In this document: piece after piece, positions 22,607 to 35,620 of the stretch
Layout of the letters: each line of letters starts with the position of its first letter
How positions within the stretch are numbered: position 1 is the first letter of the stretch
Assembly: GCA_013399115.1 (NCBI GenBank)
Contig: VXAA01001949.1
Span: 198,153 to 262,152, forward strand
DNA: 64,000 bases
Origin: Anseranas semipalmata
Taxonomy: Eukaryota > Chordata > Aves > Anseriformes > Anseranatidae
Direction of reading: 5' to 3'
Notes under the pieces: model-generated
Told to the model about the DNA's origin: nothing
The model's input: the letters and a program-made list of their open reading frames with translations, nothing else
Database searches by the model: none
Translations under genes and position numbers: made by a program

Positions 22607-24793
22607 CAAGCGGCGTGGTAACAAGAGATTTCTTACATAGTTCATATCTGTTAGGACGTAAGAAGCTGGGGAGAAATGACACTAATTTTGTGGGCTTTAA
22701 AGTTAAAGGCTTTCTGCCAGCTTTTCCCAAATCTGCTTGGAAAATGCTTCAGCTTTCGAGAGTATAGTTAGCAAACTGTTGGAGAAAACTCCCACAAAGT
22801 TAAAGGGGAAGAAAGCAATTGGCTTTTTACGCATTTTCCACTCCATAAATATATGCTTTCATGTTCATATACTACAAGATATTTATATAACACAATATTA
22901 TTCATGCCTTATGCAACAGTTATTTTTCATGAACTGAAGGCAGAGAATATAAGGTGGAGCTAATTCTTCTGTACTTTATGAAGAAAATAAATAGGATTAG
23001 GTGTTGCCTTTATATCAAATCAGTAGTTTCTTACAGGATTTATCTTCCAATACAGTAGGGCAGCCTATGGATCTGCAGCACAAAAGGAAGTCATATGCCC
23101 AAGTAAGACATGAAAAAGAGTTAAATGTTAAAAGAATAAAACAAATGTTTTGTTGCTGACTGTTTCAGTTTGTGCAGCTGAGGCAGAAGCTGCTATGCAA
23201 ATCATTTGACCTCAAGTATTATCAGTGGAATCCAACTGGATTTATCCTGATGAAAGTGAGATAAGTCTTGCTGACTGATGTTGGTTAAGCACATCTTTTT
23301 TCACAGGAATATATAACTTACATAAATTGGTTGAGTCTGACAGTACCTTTAAAAAAAAAAAAATAAAACAAGCAACTTCAGCTTGGGTTTTGTAGTTGGA
23401 CCCTACAAAATAGAAAAAGGATAGAGGGGAGCATTAAAAATCTGAAGTAGATAAGAAGAATTTCCTCGGGATTGGGGAAAAAAAAAAAAAGCTTTTTAAA
23501 ACTAGCTCTGTGGCTTTAGGTTATTCTTGTAATATTAACAGGCCATATCCTTTTTTTTTTTTTTTTTTTTTTTTTTATTCTTTGTGGGGGNTATGTGGGT
23601 GAAAATGGAGAGTTGAACCAGTTAGTGTATCCTCACATGGCCATTTGGAAGATGACTTGAATACAAATTGTATAAAGAAAACTATTTACACATAAATTGC
23701 TTGAGCTAAATTTCTCATAAATCTTGTATTCATCTGCAAAGGGGAGATACTTGAAATTTTCATGTATATTGAGGCCCAGAGATGGAAGTCTTTTAAGGGC
23801 CAGTAGACCTTGTTGTCTCAAGGGAGACATTTCTAATAGCTGCATAACAAAACAGATATCTCTGTGTTTAAAATAAATAAAACTACAAACTTTTAAGCCT
23901 GTTTTTTGCTCTTTAAGATAAGTGTCATTTCCATGGATACTATGACTATATTTTCCCCAGAAGATTTTCTTAACAGTGCATGTTACATTCATTTCAGTGA
24001 AAATACTTCTTCAAATAAATGTTTTAGTTTTGGACAACCTGCATAGTATTTCTTTAATGGCTTAATTTGTCCTTGGAACACTGATTGCACTGCCTGAGAA
24101 AGGTGTGGTTTCTAAGCCTTTTAATATCATAATTCCTGCCAATACAAAATGTTTCTTCTGAAGTATTAATGTATTTTGACATAAGTCTCACCCATTTGGC
24201 TTATGTGAAAACTGTTCAAAACTGTTAACTTTGATTAACGCTGCATAACTTCTTATTCAGGTCATCTGAATTGAAAGCAGTCAAACCCCTAGTGTCAAAC
24301 CCTTTAACCCTCAACTTATTCTACAACCAGCAGTTTAAAACAAAAGGAACAATAGAAAGATGAACCGGGATTGATTTTGAAAAATGCATATTTTCTTTCA
24401 AGAGCCTCTAAATTAAACTGATTCGTTATATCATCATCATCTTTTATGTACGTTCTTGATGTGGAACTCAAACTTCAATTAAACAGCTTGTACACTGAGA
24501 TGTTTGTGCATGCTTAGGTAACATTGAATTTGGACCACTATGGCAATACAAATATTGATCAGCAACATCAGAAGGGTCTGGAATAATTTTTTTTCTATAT
24601 TCTGAAAACCAGACTTTTTTTTTAACCCTCAACTTTAGATCTTTTGAGAATTATGCTTGAGAAAACATTTCAGGGTTTACCACATGGGGCCAATCTTTTA
24701 ATCTGAGATATGAATTAGGTAGTTGGAACTAAATTTTACCAGGGTCAAATCTCTTTTGGTTTGTCTTATTTCTAGTGAGTGACCTCATTGCTT
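22607..24793. other. Non-coding stretch with homopolymers
   Basis: Contains A-rich runs near 23350 and 23478, and T26 (23551-23576) with an ambiguous base at 23591. Nothing coding was recognised; the 119-codon minus-strand frame (23633-23992) has no recognisable similarity. Confidence 0.55.
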
Positions 24794-24872
24794 TGGTCAG
24801 ATCCTCAGCAAGTGCCTATGGGCACCTACGTCGAAGTCACTGGAGCTCTGACTTTCCTCTGTTGAGAAGCTG
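24794..24872. repeat. Possible ancient palindromic (MITE-like) repeat relic
   Basis: 'gtcagatcctcagcaagtgc' (24796-24815) followed by 'tcgaagtcactggagctctg' (24831-24850) and a degraded right arm matches the order of a sauropsid palindromic repeat whose arms read CAGATCCTCAGC...GAAGTCAATGGAGCT. Only the left arm and centre are clear. Confidence 0.4.
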
Positions 24873-27059
24873 AAGCAATCTGTACATTGCAAAATACCTG
24901 ACAGATGCTTAATGCAAAGTCAGCATATGTCAAGTCAGCTAATCTTTCTGTGCCTGAATCCATCCCATCATAAAATGTCATGCACGGCTCCTGGGGTGTC
25001 ATGAAGCTCAAGAGATACTTATTTAATACTCTGTGAATCCCTCATGGATGGAACGTAGCTGCTATACAGCAGAGTGCGTCTTAGCCTCATAACTCTTTAG
25101 GGCATTTAATTCCAAGTCAAAATCTACCCGTGGGCATTCATATCTTGGATTTTCAGAGGTGTTTTTCTTTATTATTGTAGCTCACATGAAGTGGGCACTT
25201 TTTTTCAGCAGAGAATGGTTTGGGGATAAAAGTTATAATTAAGTCTCAGGTTTTTTAACAGAAAACTTGAAAAGTATGAGTGATTTGAATGTGGAAAATT
25301 GCTATAAAATGAAATTCCTGTGAATGACTGAATGACTGCTGAAGATACTGAACTAAGGAACTGAATGATGGCCTACTGCCACTGATCAGACATGCAGCCC
25401 TACTAAGGATCTCCCTCCTCTGGATGTTACTGCATCTTTATCAAAAGGCTTGTGATGAGGAAAATGGCACTAAGAGTCACAAGAAGGAGGCAGAGACTAT
25501 CACAGCGCTCTGCTGCTTGCTTGCTCCTGTTCGGTACAGCAAACAGGAGGGATTTTATTTTACACAATAGCTGGGGTTTCTAGAAAACCTTGTTTGCTTT
25601 TCCAAGGCAACTGCTTCTAACACAACAGCTTGAGCAAGATACTTTGTACCTGCATTAACTGAGGAGTCTTTTTGCTCAATTTACAGCTTTTCCCCAGCTA
25701 TATCTTGCAGATCTGTTTCACAGCCCCAGTCTTGGTATTACTCCAGTTATTCATCTGATGTGACGTTTCTTGCACTCAGAGGACCTGAGAAAGCTACATG
25801 TAGCTTTGAAAGAGAGGAAGCAAACAAAAATGATATAATAGGCTGCTCATTGTAATACCAGTTGTCAAATGAGTCTGAGGTGATATCTGGCAGCCATAGG
25901 TTAATTTTCCTTTTTTTTTTTTTTTTTTTTCTTGGGCATTTAGCTGGGAGGCAAAAAGAGTTCCTGCATAATCTGGGGATTACAAGAAGTTTTGTAGCTT
26001 AGTTTTGATGTGACACGTACTTTTACCTTCCTTACATTTGACAAATGTGTTACAGAGAACCTAAGTCAGGTTCATGTTCTTTGAAATCAGATTACATCAG
26101 GAATAAATTGGGCCTATTTTTTTTTTTCTTTCTTCCAGAACACTTCATCTGCCATTTTACATGCTAGGAGGCTGGCTAATTTTCTTCATTCACTGGAGTA
26201 TCTTGCTAAAACATGTGTCTGTATCTGCCTACTTGAGTACCAAACCCTATGCCTGCTGCTCAGCAGCAGCAAGTATTGCTTTGGTGTACACTTGGTTGTC
26301 AATTATTTCCTTTCCAGGTGTTAGTAAAGTATCTTTCAGGCCACCAGAAGTAATGCAAGTGCTGAGTAATTGCATCCCTGACCCCTTCTGTTGAAGTGTT
26401 AGAGCAGCTGCAGATTTCTATGTTTGCGGAAACTGTTTGTGAGCATAGTTGTTATGAGGGGAAAACATCATTTGAGTAGGAACCTACTTTAGTAAGGAAA
26501 AAAAAAAACCTTTCTGCTTAGACAGCAAAATAATAAAACAGATATCATGAAAAGGTATGTGTTTTTAAGGTTGCCATTTAGCTGGGCTTAGATAATAATT
26601 TTTATTTGGTTAGGAAAATACCTATATTCTATGTGACACTTCCACAAAGGAAAACCAGAAAAATGATTTAATAAGGAGCTGTTCTTTTAAAACATCCTTT
26701 ATTAGAAATATTGAATAAAATTTGAAGGATAAGAAGTAAATAAATCAAAAAAAATCCCCCATCTCTTCATCATCTCTGAACTTCTTTCTGGATTAATTTC
26801 TATAAGGCAATATTCTTCTGATTATATACTGAACTGTTCCATTCAATTGACCTTTTTGTTATCTAGTATAAGATATTCCTGTGAGAATGAGTCATTGCAT
26901 TTAGAAGTTAACATCCATTTGGGTGTAAATTCATCACCCAACTCCAGGTGCAGATATTAAAGCGTATTTTCTATTATTTGATAAATATCAAAAGTGTTGA
27001 TGTGTGAGGAACACTTCCAATGGAAGAAATTGAGAAACCCTGTAAACAAAAATCTCATT
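24873..27059. other. Non-coding stretch, nothing assigned
   Basis: T20 at 25911-25930 is the main feature. No repeat family or gene recognised. 'ctccctcctctggatg' near 25408 resembles one CR1 phrase but stands alone. Confidence 0.55.
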
Positions 27060-27306
27060 TGAATCACTAACAACTCATTTTATTTAATTATTTAAACTCA
27101 GCACTGCCATGCAGCTCACTTTGGTCCAGCCTCCCTGTATCTCTTCGCTTCTATTGCAGCACTAATCATCACCACTTCATCTTTGCCCAGCAGCTCCCAG
27201 GCTTTGCCTTCTTTATGACTGCAAAACTGCAAGGTGCTGTCGCCTGGGCTCCCCTTTGAGTCATGCCAGACATCCACTTCACAACCTTTTCTCTCCCACA
27301 GTATGG
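27060..27306 (-). other. Candidate 3'-terminal exon (minus strand), unidentified
   Basis: On the minus strand a T16-C pyrimidine tract (27344 down to about 27323) precedes an AG at 27308-27307. The frame then stays open for about 63 codons to a TGA at 27118-27116 and reads protein-like (for example GCEVDVWHDSKGSPGDS, AWELLGKDEVVMISAAIE, ending YREAGPK). AATAAA follows 32 bases after the stop (plus coordinates 27079-27084). Acceptor, frame, stop and poly(A) signal are in the order of a last exon. No homology was recognised and no upstream exon was found, so chance is quite possible. Confidence 0.2.
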
Positions 27307-27344
27307 CTGTCTCAAACACCGAAGGGGGAAAAAAAAAAAAAAAA

Positions 27345-30300
27345 CTGTCTAGCTCTAGTCCTGTGTGATGTGTCACCTGCTGTTACTTCATCAGTATAGA
27401 AGCATTATGTGGACTTAAGAAGTGCACAGGAAAGTTTCTGTGCTATTTTGTAGTAAAGCACAGGATGTGTGTCTGGGTGGTGGTGGTCATGGGACGTGCC
27501 TGTATTAGCATCAGAGTGGTTAGGTTGGTGGGGATCTCTGGAGGTAACCTGACACACCCCACAGCAGCACTGTGCAAGTCTGCCTTGTAAATGGCAGTGG
27601 TGTTCCTCAGAAAATTGGAGATGCAGACTTGCATCTCCCCAAGAAAAATGACTTTTGTGCCCAGGACTTGAACAGCTTGACTCTTTCACTCAACATGCAA
27701 GTGCTTAAAGGATACTGTTTTTCCCCCTTCTGCTTCATTTTTTTGTGAGGCTTTTCTTCAATGTGTTCTCAGGGCAGGTAATACAACTGGTTTCTTTAGT
27801 TGCGGCAGCAGGAAAACTGAAAAATGCATCCTAGCAAGGCAAAAGCTTGAAGTAGGGACCCACATGGTTAGCATGTCCAAGATTTGGGCGGTTCTGAGTA
27901 AAATGCTCAGTGTGGACACAAGGTACCTCCAGAGTCTGTCAGGTACTCCAGACTGGGCAGTGACAGAGAAGTGTTGCTGAGAACCTAAAGGTAAAGTGTT
28001 TTGGGGCACCTAGCCCCAGGGTGGGATACATTGATAGAAGTTGGGCAAGTTTAACCTTTAGGAATATCTGGAGATGAATGGATTTCTTTAAGCTGTAGTC
28101 TAAGCTAAATTTGAACTTGGGACTACTATTATGTTGTTAGAGATAAACTTAATCTATTTTAAGACTGTATGGCCTTGAGTTGAAGAGATCATCATGACAG
28201 TGAGGAGCAGTGATTAGTGCATGAGCTGGAGCAGAGTGGGAAGCAGCCTCCTGAATCTCTGCTAATAAAATAAAACATTGGACCTGTTCCTGTGAGTGAA
28301 TTCATTTTCCTTACTCTCTCCAACAAACTGTCTTTAATCTAATAAGTTTCCTTCTGTCATTCACACTTCTTCTGAGTCACAGCATTGCAGGCAAGTTATT
28401 TAAAAATTAAAAATTAAAAACCACCTTTCTACCATGGAATGTAATGTGAATCTTTGAAATTTGGTTGGACACTTCAATTTCAAGTTTAAACCTCACAATC
28501 AAGCACATGAGGAAAGATGATCGTAAAATAAAATGCACAGTTTTTATATGCTGTTGAAAATAAGAAATGTTATTTCTTGTGTGGGAACTTTCATGTATAA
28601 ACTGTTGAGTTCAGGTAAAAATGTGTGTGAGAGAGAAGAGAATGAAGATAGAAATATTTATCTCAGACATCCATCATTGCCTACTTGATTAAGGTATTTG
28701 GAAGGATCTTTATAAATAGCACCTTGTCTCCTTGTTACATATGTATCCAAGGTTTCCAAAAAGAGGATCTATTTCAGGTAGTACATTCTTTTTACCTGCT
28801 GTATTATTTCTTTAAATGAAAGCTGCTTGTAACTGATACGTTGAGCTGAGGAAAGTGATCCTTCCTGTAGCCACAAAAAATCACTTTGCAGAGGTGTACT
28901 GAAATGACCAAGCTTGCAGGGGTGGTCACTTGGGTAAGGTGTGGTAAGACTCTTTCCACTTGAGAAATTGGGCTAAGCTGGACCAAGGCAGGAAGTGGTA
29001 TGTCCCTGTACTTAGAAAATCCTCACACTATCCATAGGAAAGTGCATATGTCTTGTTTTAAAAGCTGTGCTGTGAGAGCTTTGATTTTGCACTGCTCTTC
29101 CAGGAGCTGTGTTGTAGCCAAAGGGACTATTAAATTTGTGACACTTCATTTCTTTCTTCTAAGTTTTGTTTGGATTTTTCAACAAAACTGCTCTGTTGGC
29201 TATAGGAAGTGAAGGGCCAGAACCAAAGAAAGTGAAGTTTGAGGTGCCTACATGTGGTCAGAACCAGAAAAGTGTGAGTGTGTAAACACATGAGCAGAAA
29301 TGATGGGATGAGCAAGGCTTTCCAGCAGGCATCTGAGAGACAGCATGCTGAAAAGAAAGATATGCAAGGCCAATACACTACCTTATCGTGATTACCAGTC
29401 TGTGGAGGAGTGAGGCAGGTCTGATTGTACCATAAGATGCCCCATCTTTGCTGACTTGGAGCACCTGCATGGAATCCACTCTTGAGGGCTTGCAGCTCAT
29501 CCCTCCTTTGCATGCTCTTTGTCTCCAAAAAGTTAGTGGAAATAGTTCTTTCTCATAAAATGTGCTCCAGAGACAGAGTGGCATTATCTGTCCTTTAGCA
29601 AAATCCTAGTAATTCAATTAAATCCTACAGTAAATTACCATGGACCAAACTGGAGAAACTGTCCTGGAGACAAAAAGTAGAGCCTCGTCCTCTGCACACC
29701 CACATGAAAACTTCAGCCACAGGGCGATACTGGTATTCTTATTTCTACCTTCTCTGTACTACTGAATTATTAAATTATTTTCTTTATTTTGCCCTAAGTT
29801 CACAGGCTTAGAGCAGCCTGGTAGGCTTAGGGTGGTTAAGTCTAGGCAGTCTGGGGGCAATGGAGTAGAATTCAAAGCCTTTATGTAGAGGGGAGTTGAG
29901 TCTGGAATTTGTATTTCTTTAATGAGAGTTCACAATTCTGTGCTATTTTATTAATGCAATTCTGTCTTAATGACGTATGTTTAGAGTTTTTTTTGAATGT
30001 TCTTGATGGCAAGAAGAACTAACCCTGTTAGTATACAGTAGTACCAATATGAGTAGGTGTTATTGGATTAACCCACTGGTGAGATGGGCACAGAAATGTT
30101 GAGCTTTAATTAGGCTTAGGTATGGTTGAGCACTGAGCTGCTTCACTATTGTAGTATTTGCTTCCATGTGTGCAAAGGTGAAACTTTAGAGTCTAAGAAA
30201 CTTCCCCACCAACACCAGCTGAGCAGATCTCTTTAGAACTGCGGTGTTGGAGGCAGTGCCTGAAAACTCGCTGTTTTTTAGCCCATATCCAAAGTGATCT

Positions 30301-33300
30301 CTCCAATTTTTTTCTCCTTTGTGAATGAAAAAAAGACTTTCTCTGTTCTGCTTAAATTAACTTGTGATGTGCAGATGTCCTGTATGTGTAAATATAAGGC
30401 AGCATTTGTTTTTTTCTTTTTGACAAAAAATATTTGGAAATAAGCAGCTGTTTGTTAAATATTTCAATGCTGTTGCACATAGATTATTTTTAGATAATTC
30501 TCTGAACAGGATGTCTGGAGAAGTCATGATTTAAAAATATATTGAGAGGTAAGAAAAAATACAGGTATTCAGTAAGTGCTTCTATATGTCCTGGTAATTT
30601 CAAACTTGCAGTTCCTGTATTTTTTCTTTCAGAAAACCAAGGTCCCAGCATACAGTACCCATCCTATCAATGCTTCTTCTGAAATGGGCTTGCATTCATG
30701 CCAGCCGGTACTGGTGCTTCACTGGTTCTGAGGTGGTCTTTCTCTGAACAAAAAATGTTGAATGAGGACAGAAGCATGAGAAGAACAAAACAAAAGGTGA
30801 AATAAGGGCAGACAAAATGTAGAAGGGGCATTAGCTCAATTTTGGTGATTAATTTCTGAAAGTTGCCTGTAATTGCTTCAAGTCTCCTTCAAGCGTTCAC
30901 ACGGGTGCTTAGCTCAGGTATTGGTTTCCTGGTTAGCGTATCTCTCTTCCTGCATTTCAACTTGCACAGCTCATCTGCAGCCAAAACAATTTGTCTGTGT
31001 AGTTTCAGTATTGCTTTACATGCAACTGCTCTTTCAAGCTAGGTTAAGCTGAAATGAGTCAAATCAGTAGTGATCACGCAACTTAAAGGACTTTGTCTAA
31101 TACTGTGAGCTGGTGGCAAGGCCCTTGACACCAGGCTTCAGGGCACTCTTTATCCAAAGAGGTGCTGTGGCTTGTCAGTCTTGCTAGCCAAGCCAGTTCA
31201 CCAGGCATGAACTTTCCTGGTCCTCCCTCAAATACATATTTGAAAAATGAGCCACTTCAGAGGGCTTGCAAGTAAGTAACTGATGTGCATTAGCCTGTGT
31301 AAATCTGTTTTGAAAATTCAGTGAAACTGCTGAAATGTTTCTGACACCTTCTGGAGCTTATCAGAGTTTGGTGGTGGTGTTGCTACGATATCTATCAAGC
31401 AAAGTTTTTGATGCCATTAGTCTCGGTTTTTCAAAGCTCATCTTATTCTATATAGAGACCAGGATCCTGAATGGGCTTTTTGTTAGTACCTGAAAAAACA
31501 TCAAACTTCCTAAGTAGTTCTGAGCATAGAAAATGTAGTCGTATCTATAGATGGCATTAGCTCCATTCTATTGTGACACCAGAGAATGACTAGTGTCTTA
31601 AGTACACTGGAGGAAAAAGATCATTACTCTCATTCGCTCCCATCTGCTCATTGTAAACTCCAAATGGAAGATCCTTTGGAGTGCAAAATAAATCTCTTCT
31701 GCCAGTCATCATTCAGTAAGGTTTTAGTACAAAGAAGTGAATGCAAATACCACTAACACTTCCTGCAATGGCCTCAGATTTGCTTTGCAGATCTTTAGCA
31801 GACAATCCTTTGTAAAACTTTGAAATATTCATTTTTTTTTTCCACATTAAAATGACTTAGTTTTCTCTCTACGTGTAAGCAGAGTGCTTTGTTTCCTTTG
31901 CTGTTTTGACTTAACAACATACCTTCAGAATAAAAATAAAATTGAAACAGTATGGCAAAGCAATGGCTTCAGGCATGCTGCCACTCTAAACCATGCATCT
32001 AAGCAAGATCTTTTCCTTTGGATAGATGTGAGTTTTGTGTGCTGCCACAGCAGTGGGAAAAGCATTTTTAAAATATAAATATACACTATTCTATTATCAC
32101 AACAATTTGAAGTTGGGAGCTGGTTGTCAGGGCTGGCTTAATTTTCAGCTGCTGCATAAGATACATTTTTTAGCATTTTTTAAGGATGCATTAAAAACTC
32201 AGCTTTCTAAGCAGAGAATACATTTTGAAACGGCATCATGAGTTGAATTGAATGTCCTTGACTGGGAAGAGAGGGAAAGAGATTTCTCAAGTTGTCATTA
32301 AAATATGAGCCTGTCTGGTTTTATGATGAATGAACGGCGAGGACTAGAAGGAAGAACAGGAAGCTGAAAGGAACCCCTGAGGTTACTGAGATGATGCAGA
32401 CATGGTACAAGGCTTGCCTAGGCTCTGGCTTTACTTTCCTGGCTGAAAAGACAATCTAGCACAGTTGCATTTCTCTTCTGACAGCAGCTTGAGTGGAACT
32501 TCCTCTTTCTCCCAGCACTAGGTCAACGTCACTGGTCTGCCCATGACCTGCTTCTAGAAGATACATGGGGGGGAATTGGGCTGAAAAGGTAGTGCTTGCA
32601 TGGAGCTTTGTGTTCCAGCATCTGTCTCTCCACATGTAAAGATCCTACGTCTTGCTAACAGCTGCATCCATGATGTTGCTTAAATCTAGTCTTACCTTAA
32701 AAATTATCACAAAAAATCGTGCATAGACATCTCTACTATTTCACCTTGCCCGTGAGACAGAGGCACCTCTGCCCATGCAGATTGACTGCACACTGGTGTT
32801 GTCTCCAATTCTGCTGCGGGGTTTCTTGAGATTGGTTGCGTGGTGAAATAGGACCCATAGAGTTGTGCCTTAGGATGGACCTGTTAAAAATCTAACAACC
32901 ATTTTTTAAAAAAAAAAAAACTAAACACACTGAATGCTGTTTCTCTAATCCCATATTAACTATACTTGTATTGTTTTCACAGTCATTTTAGGCATGTTTA
33001 AGGGAACACAGTGACCTCCCATCCACTTTGATCAGACTTTTTTATTTGAACCTTAATACCTATCAGATTTGTAAAGTGGAACTTGCCTTGGTGACTCTAA
33101 AAAGCTCTTAGTTACAGTGATGTCAGACATTACACATGTCACTGCAGGGCTGCAAAATGATTCCACTGTAGCTCAAATGTCTGTGTTTCTGCAAGTGGAA
33201 TCCACTTATCTGGAGAAAGAGAAACAAGGAAAACGTGGTTTAAAAAAAAAAAAAAAAAGCCAGCTTTTGAGGTAGCTGATACATTAAAAATATCCTCAGC

Positions 33301-33624
33301 AAAGACAGATTAGTGTATAGGGATACAGGAATGTATTGGTTAGGAAAGACAGCAGAAGGTAATAGGAGAGAACACGATGTGTCACATGTCTCCACAGTTT
33401 ATTAGCTGGTTATTCTTGGTGTTTATTTGGAATTTTGTCGAGAAGAGGCTTTGCTTCTGTGAGAGAGAATGTTGTGGCGACCAATACTGTAATAAGCCCA
33501 TTGAGTACTTTTAAACGGTGTGTGTGAAGAGCAGGGGGAAGGGAGCTTTGCTCTTTAAGTTGTGATTTCTTTAACAAAATACCAAAATAATAGGGAGAAC
33601 TGATTGAATTTAGCCAACTGTTAT
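27345..33624. other. Non-coding stretch, nothing assigned
   Basis: Six kilobases without a recognisable gene or interspersed repeat. Minor features are an AAAAATT repeat (28401-28420), a TATAAATAG word (28711-28719) and A17 (33242-33258). The open frames present (up to 132 codons at 29130-29528, minus) show no known motif. Confidence 0.55.
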
Positions 33625-33638
33625 GTCACCATAGCAAC
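33625..33638 (+). promoter_or_regulatory. RFX X-box-like site
   Basis: GTCACC-AT-AGCAAC fits the RFX X-box pattern with the usual 2-base spacer. It lies about 30 bases before a T19 run (33669-33687). Confidence 0.35.
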
Positions 33639-35572
33639 CATACATGATGGCTCCACACTGGAAATATCTTTTTTTTTTTTTTTTTTTCCAGGGATAAAAA
33701 TGCTGTTTCTGTTTCTTTGGGGAAAAAATGTGGCTGATCCACCAGGATGTTACATTTAAAGGAAGAGCTAGTCTTTTGTTTTAAATATCACAATGGGGAG
33801 AAAAGATGTGAATGCTTTGTTCACTGCATTGGCAGAGTTTCCTGTATGGCCATATGTTATCTTCAGCAGGAGTATAGGGAAAGCAGAACAATTGCACAGT
33901 GCGTATCCAGAAAAAAGTCTTGACAGTTGTTGTTATTATTTTTAACTTTTACAATTAGTGGTCATGAACTTAAAATAATGGTCACGTAGATTGGACTCTT
34001 TCTACTGACTTCGTGTCTTTTCTTCAGTTAGGTCAAAAACCTACAGCTAAGCTATTCTTTTTATGATGCGATAAATAAATGGAATAACTAGTCTGCTGAT
34101 ATTTAAAATGTGCCTACTGCTAGAGTGAGCTGTGGAGGTGTCAACAGCTAGAAAATGACCCAGTAGACTAATCAAGTGAAAGTGTCTTACTTTCAGTTTG
34201 GAAAGTAAGATGTTTTCAGTTGGAAAAAAAATCCAAAAATTCATGTAATAAAACTTCTGGCCTGTGATCAGTATGAGACAATTTCACACGCCTGTTTATT
34301 GTCTATTTTTGTATGACAAATGCTGTTCTCACTGATGGCAACAAGCTACAGTTTCGTACAGTATTTTAGTAACTTTGGTCAAGGCTAAGAAAAATGATTT
34401 TAATACAAAACAATAACCACTCTTAATCAATTGCATTTGTCTTCTAGAGAGCAAGCCCTTAGCAATTACTTTTGGAAGGAAGAACAAAACCTTTATACCT
34501 ATGAGGTGTATTTGTATGTACGTTGTACTATAGTCAGAGAAGACAAATGCTCCTTTTTCTTCTCTAAGCATGCTGTCACAAGGCTTTCCAAGCAGCGTTT
34601 ATGAAGGGAAAAAAAAAAAAAAAGTGAGAGAACAACTCAGCAGTGAAGGCAGGGAAGATGCTGTTCCAAAAACAAGAGTGGGGCTTGCAGGGGTGCTGCA
34701 GACTGCCCCAGGGAAGCATGCTGTGCACCAGTGCACACTGCACAAACCTCTCTGAGCAAGGCACAGCTGTGCTTGGGGGCAAGGGGAAGGCACATTGCTG
34801 CTGCTGTAGAACAAAGCATTTTGCTAAGAAGCTTCGCCTCACAGTAATATCTTGCTGATGCTCTCCTCCTGCAAGAAGTTTGGTGGGGCAGGAGATGTAG
34901 AGGGGAGCTCTGCTTTATGCCAGGAGATGTAGGCAATGCCTGAGTGACCTTGGGCATGGTGTTAGCCAGATGGGCCAATCAGCAGCAAAGAGAGCTGCTG
35001 ATCCTCTAATGAAATTAGAAGGTGCTCTCTCTTTTTGGAAAATGGACTATGGTAGAGACAGCTAGAGGTCCCAAGTAAAAGCATGTCTGAGAATGTTGTG
35101 TCTCTCCTTCAGCATCTTCATTAATAAAACATTAATACTAATAACAGGCTCCAGCAGTGGGTCAGAAAAGGCAGTCCCTGAAGCTTTGTATCTTCTTTCA
35201 AAATGCTGCTTTTCTCTCCAAATGATGAATTAGCTGCTGAACAGCCCTGTCGGTGCTACCTAGCAATGAACTGATGATACCACTTTCCCACAATTAATTC
35301 AAGTGTTGCAGCAAGGCTGACCTGGCTCATTAACGTGAAATAGCATTCAAATTACCACAAGTATATTAGCTGTCTCTTTATTGTTTTTCATTTACTGACA
35401 GCAAAATCACTGAAAACACAGATCTTGGCCAGATAGTATAAAGAGCACAATTATTCTAGTCGTGAGTTGCAGTAGGGCTGCCTTTGGCCAGCTGCTGCTT
35501 TTGTAGCCATACTGAGTCAAAGCTGGCCTATTTTACCTCCCCTGCAGCAGCATTTTTGCTTCCCTGGAGGTG
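33639..35572. other. Non-coding stretch, nothing assigned
   Basis: Includes T19 (33669-33687), A15 (34609-34623) and a GC-richer patch (34650-34980) with overlapping chance frames. Sequence from 35250 on is evenly composed and rich in TAAT cores. Confidence 0.5.
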
Positions 35573-35620
35573 TGACGTCAAGTGTTATTAATAGCCAAAT
35601 TGTCTAACATCTTATAAAAG
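35573..35620 (+). promoter_or_regulatory. CRE plus TATA promoter-like module
   Basis: A full palindromic cAMP-response element TGACGTCA (35573-35580) is followed 33 bases later by TATAAAAG (35613-35620), the usual arrangement of a CREB-responsive TATA promoter. Transcription would be expected to start near 35645. The first ATG (35653) opens only eight codons, so a spliced or non-coding transcript would be required. Pattern only; no transcript evidence. Confidence 0.35.

Noticed and set aside
25400..25440. Single CR1-like phrase 'ctccctcctctggatg'
   Set aside because: No neighbouring CR1 phrases in the right order.
28711..28719. TATAAATAG TATA-like word
   Set aside because: No ORF, CRE, CCAAT or other promoter element nearby; such words are common in AT-rich DNA.
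29130..29528. 132-codon minus-strand open frame
   Set aside because: Composition typical of chance frames, no motif, and overlapping frames on the same strand.
34576..34978. Overlapping frames in a GC-richer patch
   Set aside because: Open in several frames on both strands at once, which reflects low stop density in GC-richer DNA and not selection on one frame.
35260..35325. C/D-box snoRNA-like spacing (TGATGA ... CTGA)
   Set aside because: The C box lacks the required purine start and no terminal stem is visible.
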